Source: an uncultured Clostridia bacterium (GTDB lineage Bacteria; Bacillota; Clostridia; Oscillospirales; CAG-272). From it: 6,208 nt of DNA. This document shows, one piece after another, positions 1 through 5,969 of this stretch. The first letter of the stretch is position 1. Every line of letters starts with the position of its first letter. Where the stretch lies: positions 1 to 6,208 of the forward strand of contig CALAFS010000067.1 of NCBI GenBank assembly GCA_937892405.1, written 5' to 3'. The notes under the pieces are model-generated. The model was not told where the DNA came from. It did no database searches and saw only the letters and a list, made by a program, of their open reading frames with translations. A program made the translations under genes and the position numbers.

Positions 1-1082
1 CCGACTCTCTTCTTCTCGCCCTCTACGGTATGAGCGACCGCTATCCCGCCGTGACCGACCGGATCGCCGTCCGCCTGATCCGCGCGGGACACAATGTCTA
101 TACCCTCCGTCTCGCCGAGCGCTATCTCGCGAGAGGGGAGGCGGCACACGCCGAAGAGCTTCTCCGCATGGCGGCGGAAGAGGGGGACGCAAAGGCGGCG
201 ATCGCCCTCGGCGATCTCTACCTTTCGGGCAAGCTCGGCGAGCGCGACGCCATCGGCGCACAGCGTGCCTTCAGCCGCGCGGCGGAAGCCGGAGACGCCG
301 TCGGCTATCGGAAGCTCGGCGACCTTTACCTCGGCGGTACCGACGGGACGAGAAATCTTCCCCTCGCCATTCTTTCCTATGACCGCGCCGCCTCTCACGG
401 CGATGCCGAAGCCGCCGCCAAGGTGGCGAAGATCCGCACCGACAGAGAAGAGATGTGCACCAAGGCGGAGGAGCTGATTACCTCCTCGCCCGAGGAGGCG
501 TTCCGCCTCTTCACCCTCTCCGATGTCCTCGGTTACCTCCCGGCGAAGACCCGTCTTGCCGAATGTTATCTCCGCGGCATCGGTACCGATCGCGACCGCA
601 AGGAGGCGTTCCGCCATTACCGCGATGCCTACGAGGCGGGAGAAGGGGAGGCACTTCTGCCCCTTGCCCTCTGCTATGCCCGCGGCATCGGCACCGCGAG
701 AGATTTTCACCGTGCGGAAGAGCTGTTCCTCACCGCGGAGCGCGGCGGAGATCTGCGCGGCAGACCCGTCCTGCTCTCCCTCTATGAGGCGAAGCGGAAG
801 AAACTGCTTGCCCGTCTCTACTCGGATATGATGCACCTCATTCACCTCGGACGGTACGCGGACGCCGCGAGCGTCGGCGAGAGCGCCGCCGAGCTCGGCG
901 TGGCAAAGTGTGCCTACACCCTCGGCTGTCTCTATGAATTCGGTGTCGGCGTCCCCTGCGACAGAGATCGCGCCTATGCCGCCTATGAAAAGGCGCGCGA
1001 GCTCGGCTACACCGATCCCCGCGCGGTCTATAAATCCAAGATTCTGAAAGTTATCTATCGGCAGGATAAGAAGAAAATGTAA
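1..1082 (+). CDS. Sel1-like/TPR repeat protein, 5'-partial
   Basis: This is the 3' portion of a protein built from Sel1-like (SLR) repeats, which are alpha-helical pairs of the TPR superfamily that usually act as protein-protein interaction scaffolds. The frame is open from the first complete codon (position 3) with no stop. The first ATG (position 30) has no Shine-Dalgarno site before it, so the true start probably lies left of the window. Numbered from that ATG, recognisable repeats sit at about residues 54-89 (ALGDLYLSG), 90-125 (LGDLYLGG), 171-206 (LAECYLRGIGT), 207-241 (LALCYARGIGT) and 292-328 (LGCLYEFGVGV). More degenerate helices occupy about 126-170 and 242-291. The C-terminus is basic (RQDKKKM). 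I see no signal peptide, membrane segment or catalytic motif, but the N-terminus is missing and could carry one. It converges on the minus-strand DUF1854 gene and ends at a shared terminator. The family assignment is firm; the biological role is unknown. Confidence 0.88.
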   Translation, partial: DSLLLALYGMSDRYPAVTDRIAVRLIRAGHNVYTLRLAERYLARGEAAHAEELLRMAAEEGDAKAAIALGDLYLSGKLGERDAIGAQRAFSRAAEAGDAVGYRKLGDLYLGGTDGTRNLPLAILSYDRAASHGDAEAAAKVAKIRTDREEMCTKAEELITSSPEEAFRLFTLSDVLGYLPAKTRLAECYLRGIGTDRDRKEAFRHYRDAYEAGEGEALLPLALCYARGIGTARDFHRAEELFLTAERGGDLRGRPVLLSLYEAKRKKLLARLYSDMMHLIHLGRYADAASVGESAAELGVAKCAYTLGCLYEFGVGVPCDRDRAYAAYEKARELGYTDPRAVYKSKILKVIYRQDKKKM

Positions 1083-1099
1083 ATAACAGTGCGCAAAAA

Positions 1100-1141
1100 G
1101 AATTCAGAATTCAGAATTATGAATTAAGAATTGCGAATGTC
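1100..1141 (+). repeat. Left heptad array, 6 x 7 bp
   Basis: Six consecutive 7-bp units on the plus strand start with GAATT or GAAT: GAATTCA (1100), GAATTCA (1107), GAATTAT (1114), GAATTAA (1121), GAATTGC (1128) and GAATGTC (1135). The array starts 18 bp after the stop of the Sel1-repeat gene and ends 11 bp before the terminator stem. An inverted counterpart lies on the other side of that stem. Confidence 0.8.
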
Positions 1142-1152
1142 CCTGCGAAAGT

Positions 1153-1205
1153 AAAATCCCCACGGTGCAGGCTCTTTTCCGAGCCTCTGCGCCATGGGGA
1201 TTTTT
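1153..1205. terminator. Bidirectional intrinsic terminator
   Basis: AAAATCCCC (1153-1161) pairs perfectly with GGGGATTTT (1196-1204). Inside it, GGTGCA pairs with TGCGCC (one G-U pair), and GGCTC (1170-1174) pairs with GAGCC (1181-1185) around a TTTTCC loop, with small bulges between. The stem runs into TTTTT on the plus strand. On the minus strand it ends in TTTTACTTTC. It sits between the convergent Sel1-repeat gene and the DUF1854 gene, so it can end transcripts from both sides. Confidence 0.85.
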
Positions 1206-1238
1206 CATTCTTCATTCTGAATTCTTCATTCTTCATTC
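1204..1238 (-). repeat. Right heptad array, 5 x 7 bp, inverted
   Basis: Five consecutive 7-bp units read on the minus strand as GAATGAA, GAATGAA, GAATTCA, GAATGAA and GAATGAA (plus-strand starts 1232, 1225, 1218, 1211, 1204). The middle unit is identical to the first units of the left array. The array fills the space between the terminator and the stop codon of the DUF1854 gene, making the whole intergenic region an imperfect inverted repeat centred on the terminator loop. Confidence 0.8.
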
Positions 1239-1239
1239 G

Positions 1240-1746
1240 TTACAGTTGCGATATCATGCAGGACCTGCTGTGCGCGTCGAGGGCGTGGTAGTCCTCGATC
1301 AGATAGCGGTTGTCGTCCGCGTCGCGTACTCTGACCGAACCGTCCTTGTAGACCCGGATGTCGTGGTTCTGATTGCGGATATCGAAGGAGCGGGGACCGC
1401 GGTCGGTTTCCACCGTCCAGCGCAGAGTGCCGTACTTTTCGACTGCGTGCACGATTTTGAGAATTCTCGGGACGAGGTAGTAGTCGGCGAGCCCCGCCTC
1501 CACCGCCTCCCGCGAGATGTCGTCAAGGTCGGCGAGCGCGCGGATCAGGGCGCGCTCCACACCGTCTTCGTCGAGCAGCGTGATGTAGCCGTCGGTTTTA
1601 TGTATGGGGAAGAGGTAGCGCGCCTCGAGACGGTCGAGCACCTCGCCTTCCTTTGTCAGAAGGCGGAGCAGGTGATTTTCCGACGGAGCGAGTCTGTCTT
1701 CGCCGCCGATGAGTCGGCGCTCGCCGTTTTGCAATATGTCTTCCAT
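1240..1746 (-). CDS. DUF1854 family protein, ABC exporter partner
   Basis: This 168-residue protein matches the DUF1854 family as I remember it: an acidic N-terminal part, FPIHKTDGYITLLDEDG at 46-62, LADLDDIS at 71-78, VETDRGPRSFDIR at 112-124, DIRVYKDGSVRV at 129-140, and the C-terminal signature LDAHSRS at 156-162. There is no signal peptide or membrane segment, so it is probably cytosolic. The start ATG overlaps the TGA of the upstream ABC gene by one base (TGATG). AGGAGG at plus positions 1757-1762 lies 10 nt upstream, inside that gene, so the two are translationally coupled. Family members are known next to ABC transporters of the same architecture; in some proteobacteria the pair is linked to cyanophycin metabolism. 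That link is family knowledge only, since no cyanophycin gene is visible here. The molecular function is unknown; a role as accessory or regulatory subunit of the exporter is my inference. Confidence 0.85.
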   Translation of the reverse strand: MEDILQNGERRLIGGEDRLAPSENHLLRLLTKEGEVLDRLEARYLFPIHKTDGYITLLDEDGVERALIRALADLDDISREAVEAGLADYYLVPRILKIVHAVEKYGTLRWTVETDRGPRSFDIRNQNHDIRVYKDGSVRVRDADDNRYLIEDYHALDAHSRSCMISQL

Positions 1747-4058
1747 CAGAAGCGTTCCTCCTCTTTCATGCGTTCGGCGTCCTGCGCCATCGACTGGATC
1801 ATGACGAGCTTGTAATACTTGCCCTTTTTCTCCATCAGTTCTTCGGGCGTGCCGTTCTCGATGATCTTTCCGTTATCCACGACGAGGATTCTCGTCGCGC
1901 GGCGGAGGGTGGAGAGACGGTGCGCGATCATCAGCGTCGTCTTTCCGGCGATCAGCTTGTCGATCGCGTCCTGAATCAGCCGCTCGGTCTCCGAGTCGAC
2001 CGCCGCGGTCGCCTCGTCGAAGATCAGAATGGAGGGATCGGTCAGCACCGCGCGTGCAATGGAGATTCTCTGTTTTTCACCGCCCGACACACCGACGCCG
2101 CGCTCACCGAGTAAGGTGTCGTAAGCGTCCGGTTGCCTGACGATAAAGCCGTGGGCATTCGCCACATCGGCGGCGTGAATGACCTCATCGACGCTCGCCG
2201 ACGGTCTGCCGTAGGCGATGTTGTTGAAGATCGTGTCGCTGAACATCTGCGGCTCCTGTTGGACATAGCCGATCTTCGAGCGGTAGGCGGAGAGGTCGAA
2301 ATTCTTGATATTGTGCCCGTCGACGAGGATCTCGCCGGCGTAGCCGTCATAGAAGCGCATGAGAAGGTTAATCAGCGTGGATTTTCCCGATCCCGTCGTA
2401 CCGACGATACCGACGACCTCCCCGGGCTCCAGAGTAAAGGACACATCGTCGAGCACCTTTTTCGTCCGGTCGAAGGAGAAGGAGACATGCAAAAATTCGA
2501 TCTTGCCCTTGAGACGGTCGGGCACGACATGCGACTCTGCCTGCGTCTCCGGCTCCGCCTCGAGAATGTCGAGGATCTTCTCGGTCGAGGACAGCGCGTT
2601 CTGGAAGGAGTCGGACAGATTCGCGAAGAAGGAGACGGGGTTATAGAACATCGAGGCGTAGGAGATGAAGGAGACGATCAGACCCGCGGAATATCCCGCG
2701 ACCCCGTCGATGACGCGGCTGCCGCCGAAGCCCCAGATGATAAGGGAGCCGCAGGTCACGCAGAAGGATACGATCTGCGGAAAGGCGGTCGCGATCTTGC
2801 CGAGCTTCAGGTCGATGTTCAGCCAGTCGTTGTTCTTCTCTTCAAACTTCTCTGCGGCGCGCTCCTCTCCCGTGAAGGATTTCACCACCTTCACACAGGG
2901 GATCGTGTCCGCGAGATTCGCGAAGACGGAGGACCATCTGCGCCAGATTCTGCGGTAGTAGGGACGCAACTTCTTCGAGAAGAAACGCGTCAGAAGGACG
3001 ATCAGCGGGATCGGCAGAAGGGAGAGCAGGGTCAGGGAAGGGTTCATCGCCAGCATGATACAGATGATACCGATCATCTGGAAGAAGTGAACCACCGCCT
3101 CCTGCGTGATACGGAGCATGAACTGTTGCAGCGTGTTCGAGTCGGAGGCGATGCGGTTGATGACCGAGCCGGTCGATGTCTTGTCATAGAAGCGCATCGG
3201 CAGGTGCTGTGCCTTGCGGTAGATGTCCGAGCGGAGCGCGGCGACCGCACGGTCGCCGACCGAGCGCATGAGATAGGAGCGCAGGATTCCGACCGTATAT
3301 TGTAACAGATAGGTAAAGAAGAGACACAGGATCATCGTCATGAGGACGCGTCCCGCATCCCCGCCGCCGAAGGAGGCGATCCAGAGCAGGATTTTGTTGT
3401 CCGAGGTGCCGCCCGAGGCGGGGAAGACATCGTCGACGATAAATCCCGTGATCGCCGGGGGCACGAGTGCCATCACCGTCGTGAAGAGGGAGAGAAAAAT
3501 GCAGAAGATGATCATGCCGCGCTGGGGCTTGATATATTGCGCGAGCTTTTTCACAATCCGCATTTTGGAGCGGCACATGATACATTCCGCCCCGGGGTGG
3601 AGCAGGGTGCGTCCGCACTTCGGGCAGACGCTCAGCGCACGCTCGAAGACGACCGCCATCGCGGCACATTCTTCGTTTAAGTTTCCGCCCTCCCGCATAT
3701 GCGAGATAAAGAGCGCCGCCGCATCGCACAGCGTCGCCACCGCGTAGGTATACCGGAAGAAGATCTCCCGCTCTCCCCCCGGGAATACGGCGGAGAGCGT
3801 CGCGTTGCCGTACATGCGCTTCGAGCGTACATCGGACATGTCGCGATAAAAGAGACGGCGTGCATCTCCCTCTTTGTCACAGGCGACGAGGAATTCGGGG
3901 GTGAAGATCAGAGCGGTCTCACCGTATCTTCCGTTTTTTCTGAGGTCGCCGACAATGACGAAAAGGATCTGTACGCCGTCTTTGCGTAAAGAATCAATCT
4001 CGGGTTTTGCGTGGTCGGGAAGCGGTTTGTTCTTCGTAAAATCCGAATAACTTTCCAT
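1746..4058 (-). CDS. ABC exporter with PH-like and zinc-ribbon N-terminus
   Basis: This 770-residue half-transporter should work as a dimer in the cytoplasmic membrane, using ATP to export a substrate. About 170 residues precede the exporter core: a beta-rich stretch (about 28-122) that resembles a PH-like fold, then a zinc ribbon with CPKC at 145-148 and CIMC at 159-162. The type-I exporter membrane domain follows, with helices near 182-202, 237-258, 321-338, 341-358, 426-446 and 455-475. The ATPase domain has Walker A GTTGSGKS (553-560), the Q-loop in YVQQEPQ (Q601), signature VSGGE (657-661), Walker B ILIFDE (677-682), D-loop AAVD (685-688) and switch histidine H713. All catalytic motifs look intact. 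The start ATG is preceded by a weak purine-rich GAGAGAAAG. A DUF1854 gene follows with a one-base overlap. The combination resembles transporters annotated as cyanophycin-metabolism-associated. Multidrug, lipid or peptide export cannot be excluded and the substrate is unknown. Confidence 0.9.
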   Translation of the reverse strand: MESYSDFTKNKPLPDHAKPEIDSLRKDGVQILFVIVGDLRKNGRYGETALIFTPEFLVACDKEGDARRLFYRDMSDVRSKRMYGNATLSAVFPGGEREIFFRYTYAVATLCDAAALFISHMREGGNLNEECAAMAVVFERALSVCPKCGRTLLHPGAECIMCRSKMRIVKKLAQYIKPQRGMIIFCIFLSLFTTVMALVPPAITGFIVDDVFPASGGTSDNKILLWIASFGGGDAGRVLMTMILCLFFTYLLQYTVGILRSYLMRSVGDRAVAALRSDIYRKAQHLPMRFYDKTSTGSVINRIASDSNTLQQFMLRITQEAVVHFFQMIGIICIMLAMNPSLTLLSLLPIPLIVLLTRFFSKKLRPYYRRIWRRWSSVFANLADTIPCVKVVKSFTGEERAAEKFEEKNNDWLNIDLKLGKIATAFPQIVSFCVTCGSLIIWGFGGSRVIDGVAGYSAGLIVSFISYASMFYNPVSFFANLSDSFQNALSSTEKILDILEAEPETQAESHVVPDRLKGKIEFLHVSFSFDRTKKVLDDVSFTLEPGEVVGIVGTTGSGKSTLINLLMRFYDGYAGEILVDGHNIKNFDLSAYRSKIGYVQQEPQMFSDTIFNNIAYGRPSASVDEVIHAADVANAHGFIVRQPDAYDTLLGERGVGVSGGEKQRISIARAVLTDPSILIFDEATAAVDSETERLIQDAIDKLIAGKTTLMIAHRLSTLRRATRILVVDNGKIIENGTPEELMEKKGKYYKLVMIQSMAQDAERMKEEERF

Positions 4059-4077
4059 GACTTTCTCTCACTTTGCG

Positions 4078-4118
4078 CCGTCCAGACATCGGTTGTCGTC
4101 CCCGTGCGTTTCGGACGG
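4078..4118 (-). promoter_or_regulatory. Possible structured leader of the ABC/DUF1854 mRNA
   Basis: On the minus strand CCGTCC (4118-4113) can pair perfectly with GGACGG (4083-4078). This closes a 29-nt interior that contains a smaller hairpin, GACA-ACCGA-TGTC. The stem begins one base after the predicted transcription start (about 4119) and ends about 20 nt before the ATG. It matches no riboswitch I recognise. It may be a 5'-end stabilising structure or simply chance in a GC-rich leader. Confidence 0.35.
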
Positions 4119-4125
4119 TATTGCT

Positions 4126-4154
4126 ATGATAGCAGACCGTGCCGGAAAAAGCAA
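4126..4154 (-). promoter_or_regulatory. Sigma-A promoter of the ABC/DUF1854 operon
   Basis: The minus strand reads TTGCTT (4154-4149), a 17-bp spacer, then TATCAT (4131-4126). TGC directly before the -10 box makes it an extended -10. The predicted start is an A near 4119, giving a leader of about 60 nt. A 13-bp palindrome, TGCTATGATAGCA (4122-4134), overlaps the -10 box and could be an operator. No strong intrinsic terminator separates this promoter from dpaB upstream: a weak TCCGT/ACGGA stem followed by TTTGATTATTTT is the best candidate, so some read-through from dpaAB is possible. Confidence 0.7.
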
Positions 4155-4240
4155 CCCCTTTTTCAAAAACGGTCAAAAAGATGAAAGTATAAGAAAGAAA
4201 TGCGCGCAAAATAATCAAATCCGTACAACTTTGACGGAAA

Positions 4241-4801
4241 TTACAAAAACAGCGGACGCTCCTGCCTGCCCTCCAGCGCAGAGGTGACGGCACCCGGGAT
4301 CGCGGCGAAGTCTGCGACGAGGGAATGGGGTTTGTTCACCGGGTCGTCCTGACGCATCGGGACGAAGTAGACCTCTTTGCGAAGCAGAAGGGTCGCAATG
4401 TTCTGGAGGTTTTGGGAGAGGGAGTCGTTCGAGGCGAGGGCGATGACGGTCGGACGGTCGCGGCGCAGGTGCGCCTTCACCGCCATCGTCACCGAGGTGT
4501 CGGTGATTCCCGAGGCGATTTTGGCGAGCGTGTTTCCGGTGCAGGGGGCGACGATCAGGGCGTCGAGCGGCATCTTCGGACCGAGCGGCTCCGCGTCCAC
4601 GATCGTGTGGATGATCTCACGACCCGTGATCGCCTCCACCCGCTCGATGAGATCCTTCGCTTTCTGAAAGCGGGTGTCGAGCGCATAGACATGCTCGCTC
4701 ATGATCGGCTGAATGTCGTAGCCCGCCGCTTTGAGCGCCTCCATCGCGTCGACCGCCCGCCCGATCGTGCAGAAGGATCCGCACAGGGCATATCCTATCA
4801 T
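4241..4801 (-). CDS. dpaB: Dipicolinate synthase subunit B
   Basis: DpaB (SpoVFB) is the flavoprotein-like subunit that works with DpaA in the mother cell to convert the lysine-pathway intermediate (dihydrodipicolinate or its hydrated form) into dipicolinic acid, the major spore-core solute. The protein has 186 residues, close to the roughly 200 of the Bacillus protein. Recognisable family blocks are GSFCTIG (8-14), EPLGPKMPLDALIVAPCTGNT (71-91), AKIASGITDTSVTMAVKAHLR (93-113) and YFVPMRQDDPVNKPHSLVADF (145-165). I chose the ATG at 4801 because homology begins there (MIGYALCGSF). AAAGGAA (plus 4811-4817) lies 9 nt upstream, while the open frame extending further upstream only shadows dpaA. 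It starts 4 nt after the dpaA stop, so the two genes form one translationally linked unit. Confidence 0.95.
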   Translation of the reverse strand: MIGYALCGSFCTIGRAVDAMEALKAAGYDIQPIMSEHVYALDTRFQKAKDLIERVEAITGREIIHTIVDAEPLGPKMPLDALIVAPCTGNTLAKIASGITDTSVTMAVKAHLRRDRPTVIALASNDSLSQNLQNIATLLLRKEVYFVPMRQDDPVNKPHSLVADFAAIPGAVTSALEGRQERPLFL

Positions 4802-4805
4802 TTTG

Positions 4806-5594
4806 TCAGGTTCCTTTCTTTGACGGGGTTCCGTAAAGCATGCGGAGGATCGCGGCGCCGTAGGCGATTCCCGCGCTCTCGGGGTACATGCGCCCGGGGA
4901 GAGAGGGGAGCCGCTCGACGGAGAGCTCCGTCGGCAGATTGTCACCGGAGGCGACCTCGAGGATCCGCGGCGGCGGGTCGGGGAGGTCCTCCGCGCGGAT
5001 CAGGGGAGACGGCGCTGTGTTGACGAGGATCGAAAGCCCGGAAAAATCGACGGGCTCCCCCCCGCCGTAAGAGACACGCACGGCGGTGATCCCGTATTTT
5101 CCAAGCTCATGACAGACGGTTTCCTTTCCGGAATAGACGCGCACCTCGGCACCGAGGAAGAGCAGCATGCGCACAAGCTCCCGCCCGATCTTTCCGTACC
5201 CGATCACGCCGACCGTGAGATCGGCGGGCACGCGGGGAGAAGTATTCAGAAGGTAGCCGAGCACTCCGAGCGCGCTGAGCGCGGCGTTCTCCCGCTCGAA
5301 CTCTTCGTCGCGGGACACATCGGCGACAAGACCGCCCGCCTCGACGATCCCCCGCCTGAGCGCGGGAGGGATCCCGTACCCTGCGGTCAGCGTGTCGGGG
5401 CCCGTGAGAGGGAGAAGCTCGGTGAAGGGCGTTTTCGTGCCGTTCACCGTTTTCCCGTCTTTGGTGGACGGGATAGGAAGCAGGAGAATGCGCGAGAGGG
5501 AAAGCCCGGGTACCGTCATATCCGGGAGGTGCTGTTCGAGACAGTATCGGCATACGGAGACTCTTTTGTCGTTTCCGTAAGTAAGAATATTCAT
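4806..5594 (-). CDS. dpaA: Dipicolinate synthase subunit A
   Basis: DpaA (SpoVFA) is the NAD(P)-binding dehydrogenase-like subunit of dipicolinate synthase. The protein has 262 residues, somewhat shorter than the roughly 297 of the Bacillus homologue. The Rossmann fingerprint GYGKIG is at 132-137, within LTVGVIGYGKIGRELVRML. The C-terminal block LPGRMYPESAG (232-242) matches the family's LPG...P..AG ending. The N-terminal block normally seen as GGDxR appears here as YGNDKR (6-11), a modest departure. The ATG at 5594 is preferred over an upstream in-frame ATG at 5639. Homology begins at MNILTYGNDKR, and GGAG (plus 5606-5609) sits 11 nt upstream of this ATG. The stop is followed after CAAA by the dpaB start. 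A candidate sporulation promoter and a perfect hairpin lie just upstream. The lysine-pathway genes that follow this pair in Bacillus (asd, dapG, dapA) are not present downstream. Confidence 0.94.
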   Translation of the reverse strand: MNILTYGNDKRVSVCRYCLEQHLPDMTVPGLSLSRILLLPIPSTKDGKTVNGTKTPFTELLPLTGPDTLTAGYGIPPALRRGIVEAGGLVADVSRDEEFERENAALSALGVLGYLLNTSPRVPADLTVGVIGYGKIGRELVRMLLFLGAEVRVYSGKETVCHELGKYGITAVRVSYGGGEPVDFSGLSILVNTAPSPLIRAEDLPDPPPRILEVASGDNLPTELSVERLPSLPGRMYPESAGIAYGAAILRMLYGTPSKKGT

Positions 5595-5620
5595 TGATTT
5601 TCGTTCTCCGGACGGTTTTC

Positions 5621-5639
5621 GTGGGAGATGTTCTCCCAC
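5621..5639 (-). promoter_or_regulatory. Perfect hairpin at the 5' end of the dpaAB leader
   Basis: GTGGGAGA (5621-5628) and TCTCCCAC (5632-5639) are perfect 8-bp inverted arms separated by three bases. Read on the minus strand, the dyad starts at the position predicted for the transcript's first base and ends 11 nt before the Shine-Dalgarno core GGAG. It could be a 5'-terminal mRNA-stabilising hairpin or an operator. No T-run follows on the minus strand, and the plus-strand side has only AGTTTCAGTTT, so it is not a convincing terminator. Confidence 0.55.
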
Positions 5640-5930
5640 AGTTTCAGTTTATGCAAAAGCCTCCGCCACGGTCCCGAAGAAGGAAATACTCCGAGATCTT
5701 TTCCATAAAAGAAAAAGAGAAAAGAAAAATCCGCTGTCACCGGGCAACCTCCCGAATCCCGTGAAAACTCTTTTTCCTTCCGTAATACAAACAAATTGTA
5801 AATTTTAATAGTCAAATTTTACATTTTTACGGGGCGCTGGCTTTTTTGCGATCCGCTTTTTACGGTTTTTCTTTGAAAAATCTTTTTCTTCACAGATATG
5901 CTTTTTGTGAATTTTTCTGAAATGCAAGCC
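5640..5930. other. AT-rich divergent intergenic region
   Basis: No convincing gene lies between dpaA and the MarR gene. The stretch is much richer in A and T than the neighbouring genes, with T-runs on the plus strand around 5841-5890. The dpaA-proximal end carries the candidate sigma-K promoter. Positions 5797-5823 form an imperfect dyad: TGTAAATTTT against AAATTTTACA, one mismatch, 7-nt centre. A weak stem TTCAC/GTGAA near 5890-5912 has no gene to terminate. A 74-codon minus-strand frame here starts with TTG and lacks a ribosome-binding site. Confidence 0.6.
5646..5672 (-). promoter_or_regulatory. Candidate sigma-K-like promoter of dpaAB
   Basis: The minus strand has ACC (5672-5670), a 16-bp spacer and CATAAACT (5653-5646). 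This resembles the mother-cell sigma-K pattern of an AC-containing -35 and a CATANNNT -10 element. The predicted start is near 5639, about 45 nt before the dpaA ATG. Known dipicolinate synthase operons are expressed late in the mother cell under sigma-K, which supports the reading. The consensus is short, so chance agreement is possible. Confidence 0.4.
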
Positions 5931-5933
5931 GAG

Positions 5934-5951
5934 ATGTTGACAAATCAACAT
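5934..5951. promoter_or_regulatory. MarR-type operator 1
   Basis: ATGTTGACAAATCAACAT is a perfect dyad of 7-bp arms (ATGTTGA/TCAACAT) around CAAA. It overlaps the -35 box of the MarR promoter. Size, symmetry and TTGA...TCAA core fit MarR-family binding sites, so autoregulation is the simplest reading. Confidence 0.7.
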
Positions 5952-5965
5952 TTATGTGTTACAAT
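5937..5965 (+). promoter_or_regulatory. Strong sigma-A promoter of the MarR gene
   Basis: TTGACA (5937-5942) matches the -35 consensus exactly. A 17-bp spacer leads to TACAAT (5960-5965), preceded by TGT as an extended -10. Transcription should start near 5972, giving a leader of about 32 nt. The promoter looks intrinsically strong but is overlapped by one operator-like dyad and followed immediately by another, which fits tight repression. Confidence 0.85.
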
Positions 5966-5969
5966 GGAG

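Noticed and set aside
1100..1238. A CRISPR array, because short repeats recur in the intergenic region
   Set aside because: The units are 7 bp, contiguous and without unique spacers, and no cas gene is present.
1165..1815. A 216-codon plus-strand frame through the terminator, heptad array and DUF1854 gene
   Set aside because: It reads across a terminator and antisense to a recognisable DUF1854 gene; its heptad section translates only as repeat-derived residues.
2133..3305. A 390-codon plus-strand frame opposite the ABC transporter gene
   Set aside because: It is antisense to a gene with full ABC motifs, and its composition (rich in D, R, E, V, G) is typical of the reverse frame of GC-rich coding DNA.
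4180..4240. A possible terminator after dpaB on the minus strand (TCCGT/ACGGA stem then TTTGATTATTTT)
   Set aside because: The stem is only five base pairs with a 9-nt loop and the T-run is interrupted, so it is too weak to list as a terminator.
4802..4945. An upstream 48-residue extension of dpaB
   Set aside because: It lies wholly inside dpaA in another frame. Homology starts at MIGYALCGSF, where a ribosome-binding site is correctly spaced.
5591..5815. A 74-codon minus-strand frame whose stop overlaps the dpaA start as ATGA
   Set aside because: It begins with TTG without a Shine-Dalgarno site, spans AT-rich promoter sequence and a perfect hairpin, and its translation resembles no family. 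The stop overlap is suggestive but not enough.
5890..5918. A short stem TTCAC/GTGAA followed by TTTTT on the plus strand
   Set aside because: The stem is five to six base pairs with a long loop, and no plus-strand gene precedes it, so termination there has no purpose.
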